Assembly (NCBI RefSeq): GCF_023074055.1
Contig: NZ_JADPKR010000005.1
Span: 1 to 64,000, forward strand
Origin: Bradyrhizobium sp. 141
GTDB taxonomy: Bacteria > Pseudomonadota > Alphaproteobacteria > Rhizobiales > Xanthobacteraceae
DNA: 64,000 nt
Direction of reading: 5' to 3'
Part shown: positions 24,488 through 32,624 of the stretch, in pieces
Numbering within the stretch: position 1 is the first letter of the stretch
Layout of the letters: each line of letters begins with the position of its first letter
Made by a program: the position numbers and the translations under genes
The notes under the pieces: model-generated
The model's database searches: none
Told to the model about the DNA's origin: nothing
What the model saw: only the letters and a program-made list of their open reading frames with translations

Positions 24488-26275
24488 ATGAACGAGAACG
24501 AAATCCGGAATCTGGTCGCGGAGGTGAAGCAAGGCACGCTGTCGCGACGCTCGTTCATCCAGAAGGTCGCTGCGATCGGAATTGCGGCCCCGATCGCGAG
24601 CCAGATCCTGGTCTGGCACGACGTGGCGATGGCGGATGCCACGCTGCCGTACAAGCCGACCAAGGCCGGCGGCGGCGGCCCGCTGAAAATGCTGCTCTGG
24701 CAGGCCCCGACGCTGCTCAATCCGCACTTCGCGATCGGCACAAAGGACCAGATCGCCTCGCGCGTCTTCTTCGAGCCGCTCGCCGGCTGGGACAAGGAGG
24801 GCAATCTGATCCCCTGCCTCGCCGCCGAAGTTCCGACCAAGCAGAACGGCGGCCTCGCCGCCGACGGCATGAGCGTGGTCTGGAAGCTGAAGCAGGGCGT
24901 CAAGTGGCATGACGGCAAGCCCTTCACCGCCGACGACGTCGTCTTCACCTGGGTCTATGCCGCCGATCTCGCCACGGCCGCCTACAGCACGGGATCCTAC
25001 AAGGACATCAAGGTCGAGAAGATCGACGACCATACGGTCAAGGTGTTCTTCAAGGCGCCGACGCCGTTCTGGGCCGATCCCTTCGTCGGCTCGGTCGGCC
25101 AGATCCTGCCAAAACATCATTTCGGCGACTATGCCGGCGCCAAGTCGCGCGAGGCGCCCGGCAATCTGAAGCCGGTCGGCACCGGCCCGTACAAATTCGT
25201 CGAGTTCAAGCCCGGCGACCTGATCCGCGCCGAACGCAACCCCGATTATCACATCAAGAACCAGCCGCATTTCGACACGCTCGAGATCAAGGGCGGCGGC
25301 GATGCGGTGTCCGCGGCGCGCGCCGTGCTGCAGACCGGCGAATACGACTTTGCCTGGAACATGCAGGTCGAGGAGGAGGTGCTCAAGCGCATGGAGGCGA
25401 GCGGCAAGGGCAAGCTCGACGTCACGCCGTCCGGCAATGTCGAGTTCATCATCCTCAACACCACGGATCCCTGGACCGAGGTCGACGGCGAGCGTTCGAA
25501 CGCCAAGACCAAGCACCCGACGCTGTCCGATCCGGCCGTCCGCAGCGCGATCAACCTCCTGATCGACCGCGATTCGATCCAGAAGTTCATCTACGGCCGC
25601 GGCGGCGTCGCCACCGCGAGCTTCGTCAACGCGCCCAAGCAGTTCAAGTCGCCCAGGCTCAAATACGAGTTCAGCATCGACAAGGCCAACAAGATCCTCG
25701 ACGAGGCCGGCTGGAAGAAAGGCGCGGACGGCATCCGCGAGAAGGACGGCAAGAAGCTCAAATACGTCTTCCAGACCTCGACCAACGCGCCGCGCCAGAA
25801 GACGCAGGCCATCATCAAGCAGGCCTGCGAGAAGGCCGGCATCGACATCGAGATCAAATCGGTCACCGCATCGGTGTTCTTCTCCTCCGATGTCGGCAAC
25901 CCCGACACCTATTCGAAATTCTATGCCGACATGGAGATGTACAACACGACGCAGCCGCAGCCCGATCCGGAGCGCTTCCTGAACCAGTGCGTGTCCTGGG
26001 AGGTCGCCACCAAGGACAACAAATGGCTGGGCCGCAACATCTCGCGCTGGTCCACCCCCGAAGCCGACAAGGCCTACAAGGCCGCGCAGAACGAGCTCGA
26101 TCCCGTCAAGCGCGCCGCGCTGCTGATCACGGTCGACGAGACCTTCTGCGACGCCCATGTCTTCCTGCCGCTGCTCTCCCGCAACATCGTCAACGCCGAG
26201 GTCAACAGCCTCATGGTCGACATCTCGGGCTGGGACACCATCACGTGGAATCTGGCGGCGTGGCATCGGGCCTGA
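24488..26275 (+). CDS. Peptide/nickel-type (SBP_bac_5) ABC substrate-binding protein, orphan
   Basis: 595 residues from ATG 24488 (GGAGGG upstream). N-terminal twin-arginine-like signal LSRRSFIQKVAAIGIAAPIA. The mature part has the family-5 pattern: LNPHFAIGTKDQIASRVFFEPLAGWDKEG, LKQGVKWHDGKPFTADDVVF, PVGTGPYKFVEFKPGD and VRSAINLLIDRDSIQKFIYG. Such proteins bind oligopeptides, sugars or other large solutes for a DppBCDF-type importer. No permease or ATPase gene follows; instead the repeat-rich stretch 26.3-27.5 kb begins. Either the transporter core is encoded elsewhere, or rearrangement has separated it. Confidence 0.88.
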   Translation: MNENEIRNLVAEVKQGTLSRRSFIQKVAAIGIAAPIASQILVWHDVAMADATLPYKPTKAGGGGPLKMLLWQAPTLLNPHFAIGTKDQIASRVFFEPLAGWDKEGNLIPCLAAEVPTKQNGGLAADGMSVVWKLKQGVKWHDGKPFTADDVVFTWVYAADLATAAYSTGSYKDIKVEKIDDHTVKVFFKAPTPFWADPFVGSVGQILPKHHFGDYAGAKSREAPGNLKPVGTGPYKFVEFKPGDLIRAERNPDYHIKNQPHFDTLEIKGGGDAVSAARAVLQTGEYDFAWNMQVEEEVLKRMEASGKGKLDVTPSGNVEFIILNTTDPWTEVDGERSNAKTKHPTLSDPAVRSAINLLIDRDSIQKFIYGRGGVATASFVNAPKQFKSPRLKYEFSIDKANKILDEAGWKKGADGIREKDGKKLKYVFQTSTNAPRQKTQAIIKQACEKAGIDIEIKSVTASVFFSSDVGNPDTYSKFYADMEMYNTTQPQPDPERFLNQCVSWEVATKDNKWLGRNISRWSTPEADKAYKAAQNELDPVKRAALLITVDETFCDAHVFLPLLSRNIVNAEVNSLMVDISGWDTITWNLAAWHRA

Positions 26276-26346
26276 GGCAGCCCGAGCAGACGCTCGGGTC
26301 CCGGCTCAGCAGTCGCTTTGCTCGCAATAACGGTGCTGTTGGTCCC

Positions 26347-26543
26347 GTCATCCCCGCGCAACCGCGAAGCGGTTGTCGCTGGAGGTGCGAGGCATGGGAC
26401 GCAACGCGTCCCATGGGGAGCCTCGAAGGATGAACGGCCGAGAAGCAGTCGGGCCGTCGCCCTTCGAGGCTTGCCCTGCCGCGCGATGCGCAGCAGGGCG
26501 CGCACCTCCAGCGACAACGGCTTCGCCGTTGCGCGGGGGTGAC
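26347..26543. repeat. 197-bp nested palindrome (cruciform-like repeat element)
   Basis: Outer arms 26347-26389 and 26501-26543 are 43 bases long and complementary except at three positions; two of these fall in mini-palindromes inside each arm (AACCGCGAAGCGGTT and AACGGCTTCGCCGTT) that keep their own pairing. Between the arms are three further hairpins: CATGGGACGC/GCGTCCCATG (10 bp), AGCCTCGAAGG/CCTTCGAGGCT (11 bp) and CCCTGC...GCAGGG. It lies 71 bases after the binding-protein stop. It has no coding capacity and resembles a BIME- or MITE-like unit. Confidence 0.85.
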
Positions 26544-27050
26544 GGTCATAGGGTTTTGCCACGCTTTGAATCGCAGACACACCTTCGCGTTCTCGCGGCG
26601 CATTTCGCCCGAGCTTTGCTTCATCTCTCACCCTCTAAAAGCCAAGAGGGCGCAGGGAAGGCCGGGTGCCGGCTGGCACCCGCGGTCCGCTGCGCGAATA
26701 ATGCGCAAAGGAGACCGCACAGCAGCATACAGGTGTCGCCGATCACTCGGCCTTCCCTGCGCGATGGTCGGACGGCTTATGCCGTGCTCTCCCGGGAGCC
26801 GAACTTTCCTTCTGGCCTCCCTCGCCCCGCGAATTGGATGATGCAGTCTGCCCGGTTGGGCTCGCTCGCATCTCCGCGAAAGGCTTGACCGTAGCAACGA
26901 CGGCCAGGACCACACGGTTTTGCCGTACGCACGGCCCGCCATTTCGCCCGCAGTTTTTCCAGCCCTGTCGACGGAGCCGGAAACTTACAGGCGAGACGAA
27001 CCTAGCAGCGCCGCTCGTCCGCACACGGCCGCGAGCTCACAGGGACTACC
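26544..27050. other. Non-coding, probably repeat-derived sequence left of copy B
   Basis: No gene with a ribosome site is visible. A short frame containing AGKAGCRLAPAVRCANNAQ (around 26660-26720) looks to me like a pseudo-protein seen in many Bradyrhizobium-type genomes, which would make this part of a long dispersed repeat together with 27051-27222. Whether the same sequence precedes copy A cannot be seen because the window starts there. Confidence 0.45.
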
Positions 27051-27222
27051 CGCCCTGCCCGCACCTCTCATGCCGACGCTGCCGCGTCCACCGCAAGCCC
27101 GGCTCGCGACAGTGACGACACAAGATCGCCCCTCTTGGATGAGCCGGGATGGACGACACATACGACAAAACCGAATTTCGGTAAAGTGGAATATTTTTGC
27201 GGAGAGGGGTTGACGGGGTGTC
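27051..27222. repeat. Dispersed intergenic repeat, copy B
   Basis: Near-identical to positions 1-151, including the palindrome ACCGAATTTCGGT and the following AT-rich run; similarity ends around a TTGAC segment in both copies. It is followed by AT-richer DNA leading to the unknown gene at 27565. Confidence 0.85.
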
Positions 27223-27386
27223 GACACAGGACATCACCCCTCAAAAAGGCACTATCGTTTAATGCCGGCATTCAACCCATTCCTCATTTTCAAACGTCTC
27301 ACGCCAAGACTGCTCCAAGCGCGCGACACACTATTAAGAGCTTATCTGGCGAGGATGCGCGACGTTTTTCGCAAGCTCGTAGAACT

Positions 27387-27461
27387 CGTAGGGTGGGTAA
27401 CCCATCAACATTTGTCTGACGAAAAACATGATGGGTTTCGCAATGTTCTGTCCATCCCACG
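27387..27461. repeat. Short palindromic repeat R1
   Basis: CGTAGGGTGGGTAACCCATC at the left and TGATGGGTTTCGC ... CCATCCCACG at the right form an imperfect inverted repeat. It belongs to the same family as 28606-28694. It lies about 100 bases upstream of the unknown gene, so the gene is bracketed by two copies. Confidence 0.7.
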
Positions 27462-27564
27462 CGCTGTCCTGGACAGCCCCTCCATTCCACGAAACAAACA
27501 TAGAACATTGTGAAGGGGACTACGCACCTCTGGACGGCTTTCGCACAATGTACGATTGTAGCCG

Positions 27565-28569
27565 GTGCTACCAGTGGGGGAATTATTGGCTGAGAGCGAA
27601 CAGAACCGGGAGTGGTTTCAGGTCGCCTATATCGGCGACGATGAAAATGACCACAGCATGGATGTGGAGGCGCTAGGTCCGGCGCTGCTAGCATTCGGGC
27701 AACTCCTCCGCGCCGCAAATGCCGAACTCAATCAGAGCCGCGCAATCATGAAGGTGCTTGTTGATTCAAATTTCGAACACAAGTGCTTCCTCATCAACTT
27801 TGAGACACTGCAAACGGTCCTAGATACCGTCAAGGACTTCCTCAATGATGAAGGCGTGAAACACGCGGCCGACGTCCTGCAAAAAGTCGGCGTCACCGCT
27901 GGTACGGCAGCAGCGGGTCTGTTTGGCTATTTGAAGTGGCGCAACGGTCGAAAGATTGAGTCGGCGCAGGAGGTGATGAATTCGCCTGGCGCGGTCCTCA
28001 TCAAGGTCGAGGGCAACAACAATACGGTTCAAATCGGCAGAGATGTTTTCCGGCTCTCTCAGAATCCGCAGGTCCTAGAAGCGGTCGAGGGGACGTTAAC
28101 GCCGATAGTGCATAAAGAAGCCAAAGCGATCGAGTTTCGCAAAAACGACAAGCCGCTTGCGTCTTTCGAAGCGAATGACATTAGGGCGATTGTCGCGTCT
28201 TGCGAGGGCCCAGGCGATATGGAGATGGTCGATGATGAGGAAGAGAAGCCAAAAGTCATCACCGCTACCTTGTACTCTCATGGCCCCGTATTTGAACCGA
28301 AGGCTCCTAACTGGCGGTTCCTGTATCGGAAGAAACCTATCTATGCTGACATCAAGGGCACCAGCATTGCCAAGGACGCGGTAAAGCGCGGCGGGTCATT
28401 CATGAATGACCGCTATAGAGTGAAGATGGAAGTTACACCACCGAACGATGAGCACGCTGAGACGCGCTATAAAATCGTCGAGGTTTTGGAGTTTACGCCC
28501 GCGGAGCAACAGATCAGCATGAAGCTTCGCGCCGCTAAGAAGCCTGTGAGGAAGCGGGCGAGCAAATGA
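27565..28569 (+). CDS. Protein of unknown function, AT-richer than its surroundings
   Basis: Up to 334 residues from GTG 27565; TTG 27586, with GGGGG six bases upstream, is an equally good start (327 residues). I do not recognise the family with certainty. The N-terminal part (WFQVAYIGDDENDHSMDVEA, ALLAFGQLLRAANAELNQ, KVLVDSNFEHKCFLINFE) looks like a compact folded domain. A small-residue-rich helix follows (VTAGTAAAGLFGYLKW), then VLIKVEGNNNTVQIGRDVF. The C-terminal 150 residues are mixed alpha/beta with a lysine-rich tail (RAAKKPVRKRASK). A/T-ending codons and codons such as TTA and ATA-rich stretches are much more common than in neighbouring genes, which suggests recent transfer. It stands alone between palindromic repeats R1 and R2; a weak hairpin follows at 28573-28593. 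Confidence 0.8.
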   Translation: MLPVGELLAESEQNREWFQVAYIGDDENDHSMDVEALGPALLAFGQLLRAANAELNQSRAIMKVLVDSNFEHKCFLINFETLQTVLDTVKDFLNDEGVKHAADVLQKVGVTAGTAAAGLFGYLKWRNGRKIESAQEVMNSPGAVLIKVEGNNNTVQIGRDVFRLSQNPQVLEAVEGTLTPIVHKEAKAIEFRKNDKPLASFEANDIRAIVASCEGPGDMEMVDDEEEKPKVITATLYSHGPVFEPKAPNWRFLYRKKPIYADIKGTSIAKDAVKRGGSFMNDRYRVKMEVTPPNDEHAETRYKIVEVLEFTPAEQQISMKLRAAKKPVRKRASK

Positions 28570-28605
28570 AAAGGCTTCCCGTTCGGGGAGGCCCAATCAA
28601 CAACC

Positions 28606-28694
28606 CGTAGGATGGGTAGAGCGAAGCGAAACCCATCAGCGGCTTGATTGCAACGAACCATGATGGGTTTCGCGAGTGCTCAACCCATCCTACG
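28606..28694. repeat. Short palindromic repeat R2
   Basis: Outer arms of 17 bases (left CGTAGGATGGGTAGAGC, right its reverse complement with one mismatch) enclose inner arms of 12 bases that pair perfectly (CGAAACCCATCA with TGATGGGTTTCG). The element lies between the convergent unknown gene and LysR gene. From memory the GGATGGGT...ACCCATCC unit is widespread in bacterial genomes. Confidence 0.85.
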
Positions 28695-28709
28695 CACCTG
28701 ACGCCCCCC

Positions 28710-29597
28710 TCACCCCAACTCAAACGCCCCCCGCGCCGCCTTCACTGTCGACGCAATGAACCGGTGCACTTCCTGCACCCGCCGCGTGCCGTGGGTGTCG
28801 GGATGTGACGTCAGCCAGTAGTTTCGGACGAAGCGCACGTCCGGCAGCAGGCGGCGCAGTTCGGGATAACGGCTTGCCGCGTAGTCGTGCAGGATGCCGA
28901 TGCCGTGTCCGGCGCGGACCGCCTCGATCTGCGCGACGATGCTGCCGCATTCGTAGCGGCGGGACATCAGGCGGCCGAGGGCGGCGGCATAGTCGAGCGC
29001 GCGGCTGTAGGCGAAATCCTCGATGTGGGTGACGAACAGGCGGCCGGCGAGATCGGCCTGGGCCTCGATCGGCCCCTCACGCTTCAGATAGGCCTGCGAG
29101 GCGTAGACGCTGAGGCTGTAGTCGGTGAGCTTGGACAGGATGAGCCGGCCCTGCTTCGGCCGGTCCAGCGTGATCGCGATATCCGCCTCGCGCCGCGACA
29201 GCGAGAACGTGCGCGGCAGCGGCACGAGCTGGATGACCAGTCCCGGATGGCGCGCGGCCAATGCGCCGAGATGCCCGGCGAGGAAGAAATTGCCAAGGCC
29301 ATCAGGCGCGCCGACGCGCACCGTGCCGCTGATGGTGTCCGCGCTGCCGCCGATGCTGGCGCCGACCTTGAGAAACTCGCTTTCGGCGCGCTCGGCGGCC
29401 TGGACCAGCGCCTCGCCGGCGGCGGTCAGCGTGCAGCCGGCGGTGTGCCGCTCGAGCAGCTTTGCCTTCAGGCTCTTCTCCAGCGCGGTCACCTGACGCG
29501 CCACCGTGGTGTGGTTGAGGCGCAGGTTCTTCGACGCCTTGAGGATCTGCCCGGCGCGCGCGACCTCCAGAAATATCCTCACCCGCTCCCAATCCAT
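28710..29597 (-). CDS. LysR-family transcriptional regulator
   Basis: 295 residues from ATG 29597 (GAGAGGG upstream; the open frame runs 23 codons further without a better site). N-terminal LysR helix-turn-helix: [40 protein letters not shown]. The remainder is the two-lobed effector domain ([40 protein letters not shown]). It is divergent from the catalase-like gene at 29756, with 158 bases between the starts, so that peroxidase/tautomerase pair is the natural target. The effector is unknown. Confidence 0.9.
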   Translation of the reverse strand: MDWERVRIFLEVARAGQILKASKNLRLNHTTVARQVTALEKSLKAKLLERHTAGCTLTAAGEALVQAAERAESEFLKVGASIGGSADTISGTVRVGAPDGLGNFFLAGHLGALAARHPGLVIQLVPLPRTFSLSRREADIAITLDRPKQGRLILSKLTDYSLSVYASQAYLKREGPIEAQADLAGRLFVTHIEDFAYSRALDYAAALGRLMSRRYECGSIVAQIEAVRAGHGIGILHDYAASRYPELRRLLPDVRFVRNYWLTSHPDTHGTRRVQEVHRFIASTVKAARGAFELG

Positions 29598-29755
29598 TGA
29601 CGACACCCTCTCGAACCACTCGCTAGAACGACACTTTTTGCACAATGTAGGCGTATTATCGTTCATTGATGTGCAATTTTATGCGCCGTAGATCATGCGG
29701 GTCAAGCCTTCAATGCAAGAGGCAAAACGCCCTGCTCAACCCGCCGAGGTGAACC

Positions 29756-30730
29756 ATGCGCAAGTCCTCCCGTCTCGCCCTGATCCTGATCTCCAGCGTC
29801 ATTGCCGCCACCCCGGTGCTTGCGGCGGAGCCACCGGCGCCCGACCAGCTGGTCGATGCGCTCAATGGCGTGTTCGGCCAGCATCACGCGCGTGCCGTGC
29901 ACGCCAAGGGCATCATCCTCGAAGGCAGCTTCACGCCATCAGCGACGGCGTCCCGCATCAGCAAGGCGCCGCATCTGCAAACGACCGCGGTACCCGTGGT
30001 CGTCCGCTTCTCGAACTTCGCCGGCGTGCCCGGCATTGCCGACAACGATCCGCTCGCGAGCCCGCACGGCATGGCGATCAAGTTCAAATTGCCTGATGGC
30101 AGCGAGACCGATCTCGTCACGCATTCCTTCAACGGCTTCCCGTCGGCGAGCCCGGCAGACTTCCGCGATCTCCTCGTTGCGCTCGGCCATTCCGGGCCGA
30201 ACGCCGCAAAGCCGACGCCGCTCGACACTTATCTCGCGAGCCATCCCACGGCCAAGGCGTTCCTGACGGCGCCGAAGCCGGCGCCCGAGAGCTTTGCGAC
30301 GCTGCCCTATTTCGGCGTCAACACATTCAAGTTCACCAGCGCCGCGGGCCAGACGATTTTCGGACGCTATCAGCTGCAGCCGGTCGCCGGCGCGAGATAT
30401 CTCTCTGACGACAGTGCGGCCAGGATGCAGCCGGATTATCTGATCGCGGAGATCAGGCAGCGCGCGGCAAAGCAGGCCGTCGCGTTTCGTCTCCTGCTGC
30501 AGCTCGCAGGCGCCGGCGACAAGCTCGACGATCCCTCGATCGCCTGGCCCGACAGTCGCGAGACCGCCGAGCTCGGCACGCTCTCGCTCACGCGCATCGT
30601 CGCGGATGACGCCGCCGACAAGTCGCTGCTGTTCCTGCCGAACGCGCTGCCAACAGGCATTGAGGCCGCCGATCCGACGATCGAGGCGCGCGGAGAGGCC
30701 TACCCGGTGTCGTTCGGCCGCCGTCAGTGA
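29756..30730 (+). CDS. Periplasmic catalase-family peroxidase (SrpA-like)
   Basis: 324 residues; signal peptide 1-23 (ending PVLA). It belongs to the short, single-domain catalase-related group. VHAKGIILEGSF supplies the distal heme histidine (His49), PVVVRFSNFAGVPG and ASPHGMAIKFKLPDGSETDLVTHSFNGFP the conserved heme-pocket region, and a Phe/Arg/Tyr-rich C-terminal part follows. At 324 residues it lacks the wrapping and flavodoxin domains of full catalases, which usually shifts activity from catalase to peroxidase. It is followed 37 bases later by a tautomerase gene and probably shares its message. Confidence 0.88.
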   Translation: MRKSSRLALILISSVIAATPVLAAEPPAPDQLVDALNGVFGQHHARAVHAKGIILEGSFTPSATASRISKAPHLQTTAVPVVVRFSNFAGVPGIADNDPLASPHGMAIKFKLPDGSETDLVTHSFNGFPSASPADFRDLLVALGHSGPNAAKPTPLDTYLASHPTAKAFLTAPKPAPESFATLPYFGVNTFKFTSAAGQTIFGRYQLQPVAGARYLSDDSAARMQPDYLIAEIRQRAAKQAVAFRLLLQLAGAGDKLDDPSIAWPDSRETAELGTLSLTRIVADDAADKSLLFLPNALPTGIEAADPTIEARGEAYPVSFGRRQ

Positions 30731-30766
30731 CGCAGATCCCTCGAAAACCAGAGAAAGGACAACCAG

Positions 30767-31159
30767 ATGCCGCTGCTCCGATTCAACATGCACGAAGGCC
30801 GGACCGATGCCGAGATCAAGACGCTGCTCGACGCGGCGCATACGGCGGTCGTCGCCGCGTTTCACGTGCCCGAGGGCGACCGCTATCAGTTGGTCTCGGA
30901 ATACCGTCCGGGCCGGATGATCGCCCTGGACACCGGCCTCGGCATCGCGCGAACCGACAAGGTCGTGCTGGTCGAGGTGCGATCCCGAACCAGAACCGAG
31001 GACGAGAAGCTGCGGTTCTACGAGCTGCTGTGCCGGATGCTGAAGGATGCCTGCGGCCTCGACAGCTCGGATATCATCGTGTCCTTTGTCGAGAACGGCG
31101 ATGCCGACTGGTCGTTTGGCCTCGGCCGCGCGCAGTTTGTGACCGGCGAGCTGGCGTGA
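30767..31159 (+). CDS. Tautomerase-superfamily protein
   Basis: 130 residues. The chain starts MPLLRFNMHEGRTDAEIK, so after methionine removal Pro1 is the N-terminal catalytic base typical of 4-oxalocrotonate tautomerase and MSAD-like enzymes. Length and the pattern YRPGRMIALDTGLGIARTDK with an internal repeat of the beta-alpha-beta unit fit the longer MSAD-type subgroup. AAAGGA precedes the ATG. It is second in a two-gene unit with the catalase-like peroxidase and is followed by a strong terminator. The substrate is not known. Confidence 0.88.
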   Translation: MPLLRFNMHEGRTDAEIKTLLDAAHTAVVAAFHVPEGDRYQLVSEYRPGRMIALDTGLGIARTDKVVLVEVRSRTRTEDEKLRFYELLCRMLKDACGLDSSDIIVSFVENGDADWSFGLGRAQFVTGELA

Positions 31160-31313
31160 GGCTGGACGCCCCGCCATCCTCTTTTCCACTGTGTGCTTCA
31201 GATCACAGCAGAATCACGCGCCTCCGCCTACAATGACAGCGCATGGCCGCAAACAAGGTAACGGCGGTACGCTCGAGGCTGCGGAGGCGATCAACAGCTA
31301 CGGACTTTTCGAG

Positions 31314-31347
31314 GCCGCCAGGGTGAAGAGCCCGGCGGCTTTTTTTT
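31314..31347 (+). terminator. Intrinsic terminator after the peroxidase/tautomerase genes
   Basis: Stem GCCGCC (31314-31319) with GGCGGC (31334-31339), extended by GGG/CCC inside, is followed by eight T residues. It lies about 155 bases after the tautomerase stop. The sequence between contains a 51-codon frame without supporting evidence. Confidence 0.85.
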
Positions 31348-31410
31348 CATTGCAATGCGGCACTGAGAACGGGGAGTCCCGGGCATGACGACCCCTTGCA
31401 GAGCTCGCCT

Positions 31411-31749
31411 CTATCGTTTCGGGGACGCGTCGGACGACTTCCGCTCCTCGCGTTCCTCCTCCAGCTGCCGTTCCGCTTCGAGCCAGAACTCCAGCTCGCG
31501 ACCCGTTGGCCGGCCAGCCTGCTCCCAGAGCTCGTACGCACGCGCGCGCACTTGGCCGCGCCGCATCATGCGACGGAGCGTTCGCTTCAGCTCCTCGGCG
31601 AAACTCCTGAAGCGCTGGCCGGTGGTTTCGTCCTTGACGAGCGCGGCCGCTCGCGTTGCGAGTTCGATTTGGTGCTCGATCTTTTTCTGTTCGTCCACCG
31701 CCGACACTGCCGTGGGATAAGGATTGTCTTCAGAGCCCGTACTGGTCAA
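31411..31749 (-). CDS. DUF2934-containing small protein
   Basis: 112 residues from TTG 31749 (AAAGGA ten bases upstream). The C-terminal part RARAYELWEQAGRPTGRELE followed by FWLEAERQLEEE is the DUF2934 motif, a short acidic/aromatic helix pair common in rhizobia. The preceding part is a charged helix (VDEQKKIEHQIELATRAAALV) that could form a coiled coil. It is the last of three small minus-strand genes; a second DUF2934 protein starts the group. No function is established for this domain. Confidence 0.75.
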   Translation of the reverse strand: MTSTGSEDNPYPTAVSAVDEQKKIEHQIELATRAAALVKDETTGQRFRSFAEELKRTLRRMMRRGQVRARAYELWEQAGRPTGRELEFWLEAERQLEEEREERKSSDASPKR

Positions 31750-31831
31750 ACACTGAATTCCTTTCGGGGATGGTCTGTTCCCTCAGGTGCAGCTCGCAGC
31801 GCCGACGCACCATCACATCGGGTCGACGCCG

Positions 31832-32017
31832 TCAGTGCCACGTCGTGTCGGCTTCGACGATCACCACGCGTATCTCGGGATCTTCGGTCGTGTTGCAGGT
31901 GCAGGGCATGCCCTCACCGCAGCGGCAGCCCCCGAGTTGTTCGCTCCAGACCCGGAGCGGATGGTTTTCGCAGACCCATCCCAGACCCTGGCAGAATGGG
32001 CAATTCTTGTCGGTCAC
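31832..32017 (-). CDS. Small cysteine-rich protein (probable zinc ribbon)
   Basis: 61 residues from GTG 32017. Cysteines are grouped as CPFC (6 and 9), C16 with H19, CRC (31 and 33) and CTC (39 and 41): KNCPFCQGLGWVCENHP ... GGCRCGEGMPCTCN. This pattern suggests one or two bound zinc ions. Its start codon overlaps the stop of the upstream DUF2934 gene as GTGA, evidence that both short frames are real and translationally coupled. I remember similar very short proteins from Bradyrhizobium genomes but no function. The frame is open further upstream, but that part belongs to the overlapping gene. Confidence 0.75.
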   Translation of the reverse strand: MTDKNCPFCQGLGWVCENHPLRVWSEQLGGCRCGEGMPCTCNTTEDPEIRVVIVEADTTWH

Positions 32018-32175
32018 AACGTATCCGGCGTCCGCAACGTGTTCGACTTGTCCTCGTTGCGCAGCTCCTGCTCGGCCGCGTGCCAAAATTCTTCCTCGCG
32101 GCCTTCGGGCTTGCCGGCTTGCTCCCACAAGCGGTGCGCGCGGTCTCTGATCTCTTGCTCGGTCGGCTCGGACAA
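32014..32175 (-). CDS. Very small DUF2934 protein
   Basis: 53 residues from TTG 32175, with AGGAG six bases upstream; an ATG at 32181 directly abuts AGGAG and would be too close. Almost the whole chain is the DUF2934 motif: EQEIRDRAHRLWEQAGKPEG followed by REEEFWHAAEQEL. It closely parallels the C-terminal motif of the protein encoded at 31411. Its stop overlaps the start of the cysteine-rich gene (GTGA). The two genes and the one at 31411 probably form one message. Confidence 0.75.
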   Translation of the reverse strand: MSEPTEQEIRDRAHRLWEQAGKPEGREEEFWHAAEQELRNEDKSNTLRTPDTL

Positions 32176-32181
32176 TTGCAT

Positions 32182-32624
32182 CTCCTGCTTGTGAAGCGCG
32201 GCCCCACCCTGGGGGGTATGGGGGGCTGAAGGCGGGGTCGCGCAGGCCAGCGATCGGCGGCGAGGCTGGCCCGCGGATTCAAGCGTTGATCGTGCGCGGG
32301 AGTTCCTAGTCGCGGATGCGCCAGGCGACGACGCGACGGACAATGTGCTCCGTGCGGCTTGGCGCCCAAACCGTGCCTGACATATCGGACGTGAGCAGAT
32401 TGAATTGGTAGCGGGAGAGGGATCCGCCACCACCTTCCAAAAAAGGAAAATCCTTAGTGGTTCCAAAATCTTGCTGGATTGGAGGTGCGAGTCGGGGCGT
32501 GATGCCCCGGATCTGGAGGCCTTGGGCGGGATTCTCCATCACCGGCTGGGCGTCCATGTCGGCAACGGCTCGCCCACGGGCGAGAGGAGGTTGGCCGAAC
32601 GCCTAGCCTTTGGGCATCGGCGGA
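32182..32624. other. Intergenic region, no gene recognised
   Basis: Lies between the 3' end of the histidine-phosphatase gene and the small DUF2934 genes. It should contain the end of the long catabolic operon and the promoter of the small genes. An A/T-richer patch at about 32437-32475 is the only visible feature; I find no clear terminator hairpin with a T-tract. Confidence 0.5.

Noticed and set aside
24260..26266. 668-codon open frame opposite the peptide-type binding protein
   Set aside because: Antisense frame of a recognisable SBP_bac_5 gene with twin-arginine-like signal; the antisense frame has no ribosome site or recognisable motif.
26834..27419. Several short open frames in the repeat region, e.g. 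starting 27135
   Set aside because: They are readings of dispersed repeat DNA in all frames, with no ribosome sites, and the frames are not kept between repeat copies.
31191..31388. 65-codon plus-strand frame after the tautomerase
   Set aside because: It runs through the intrinsic terminator at 31314-31347 and has no ribosome site or recognisable sequence.
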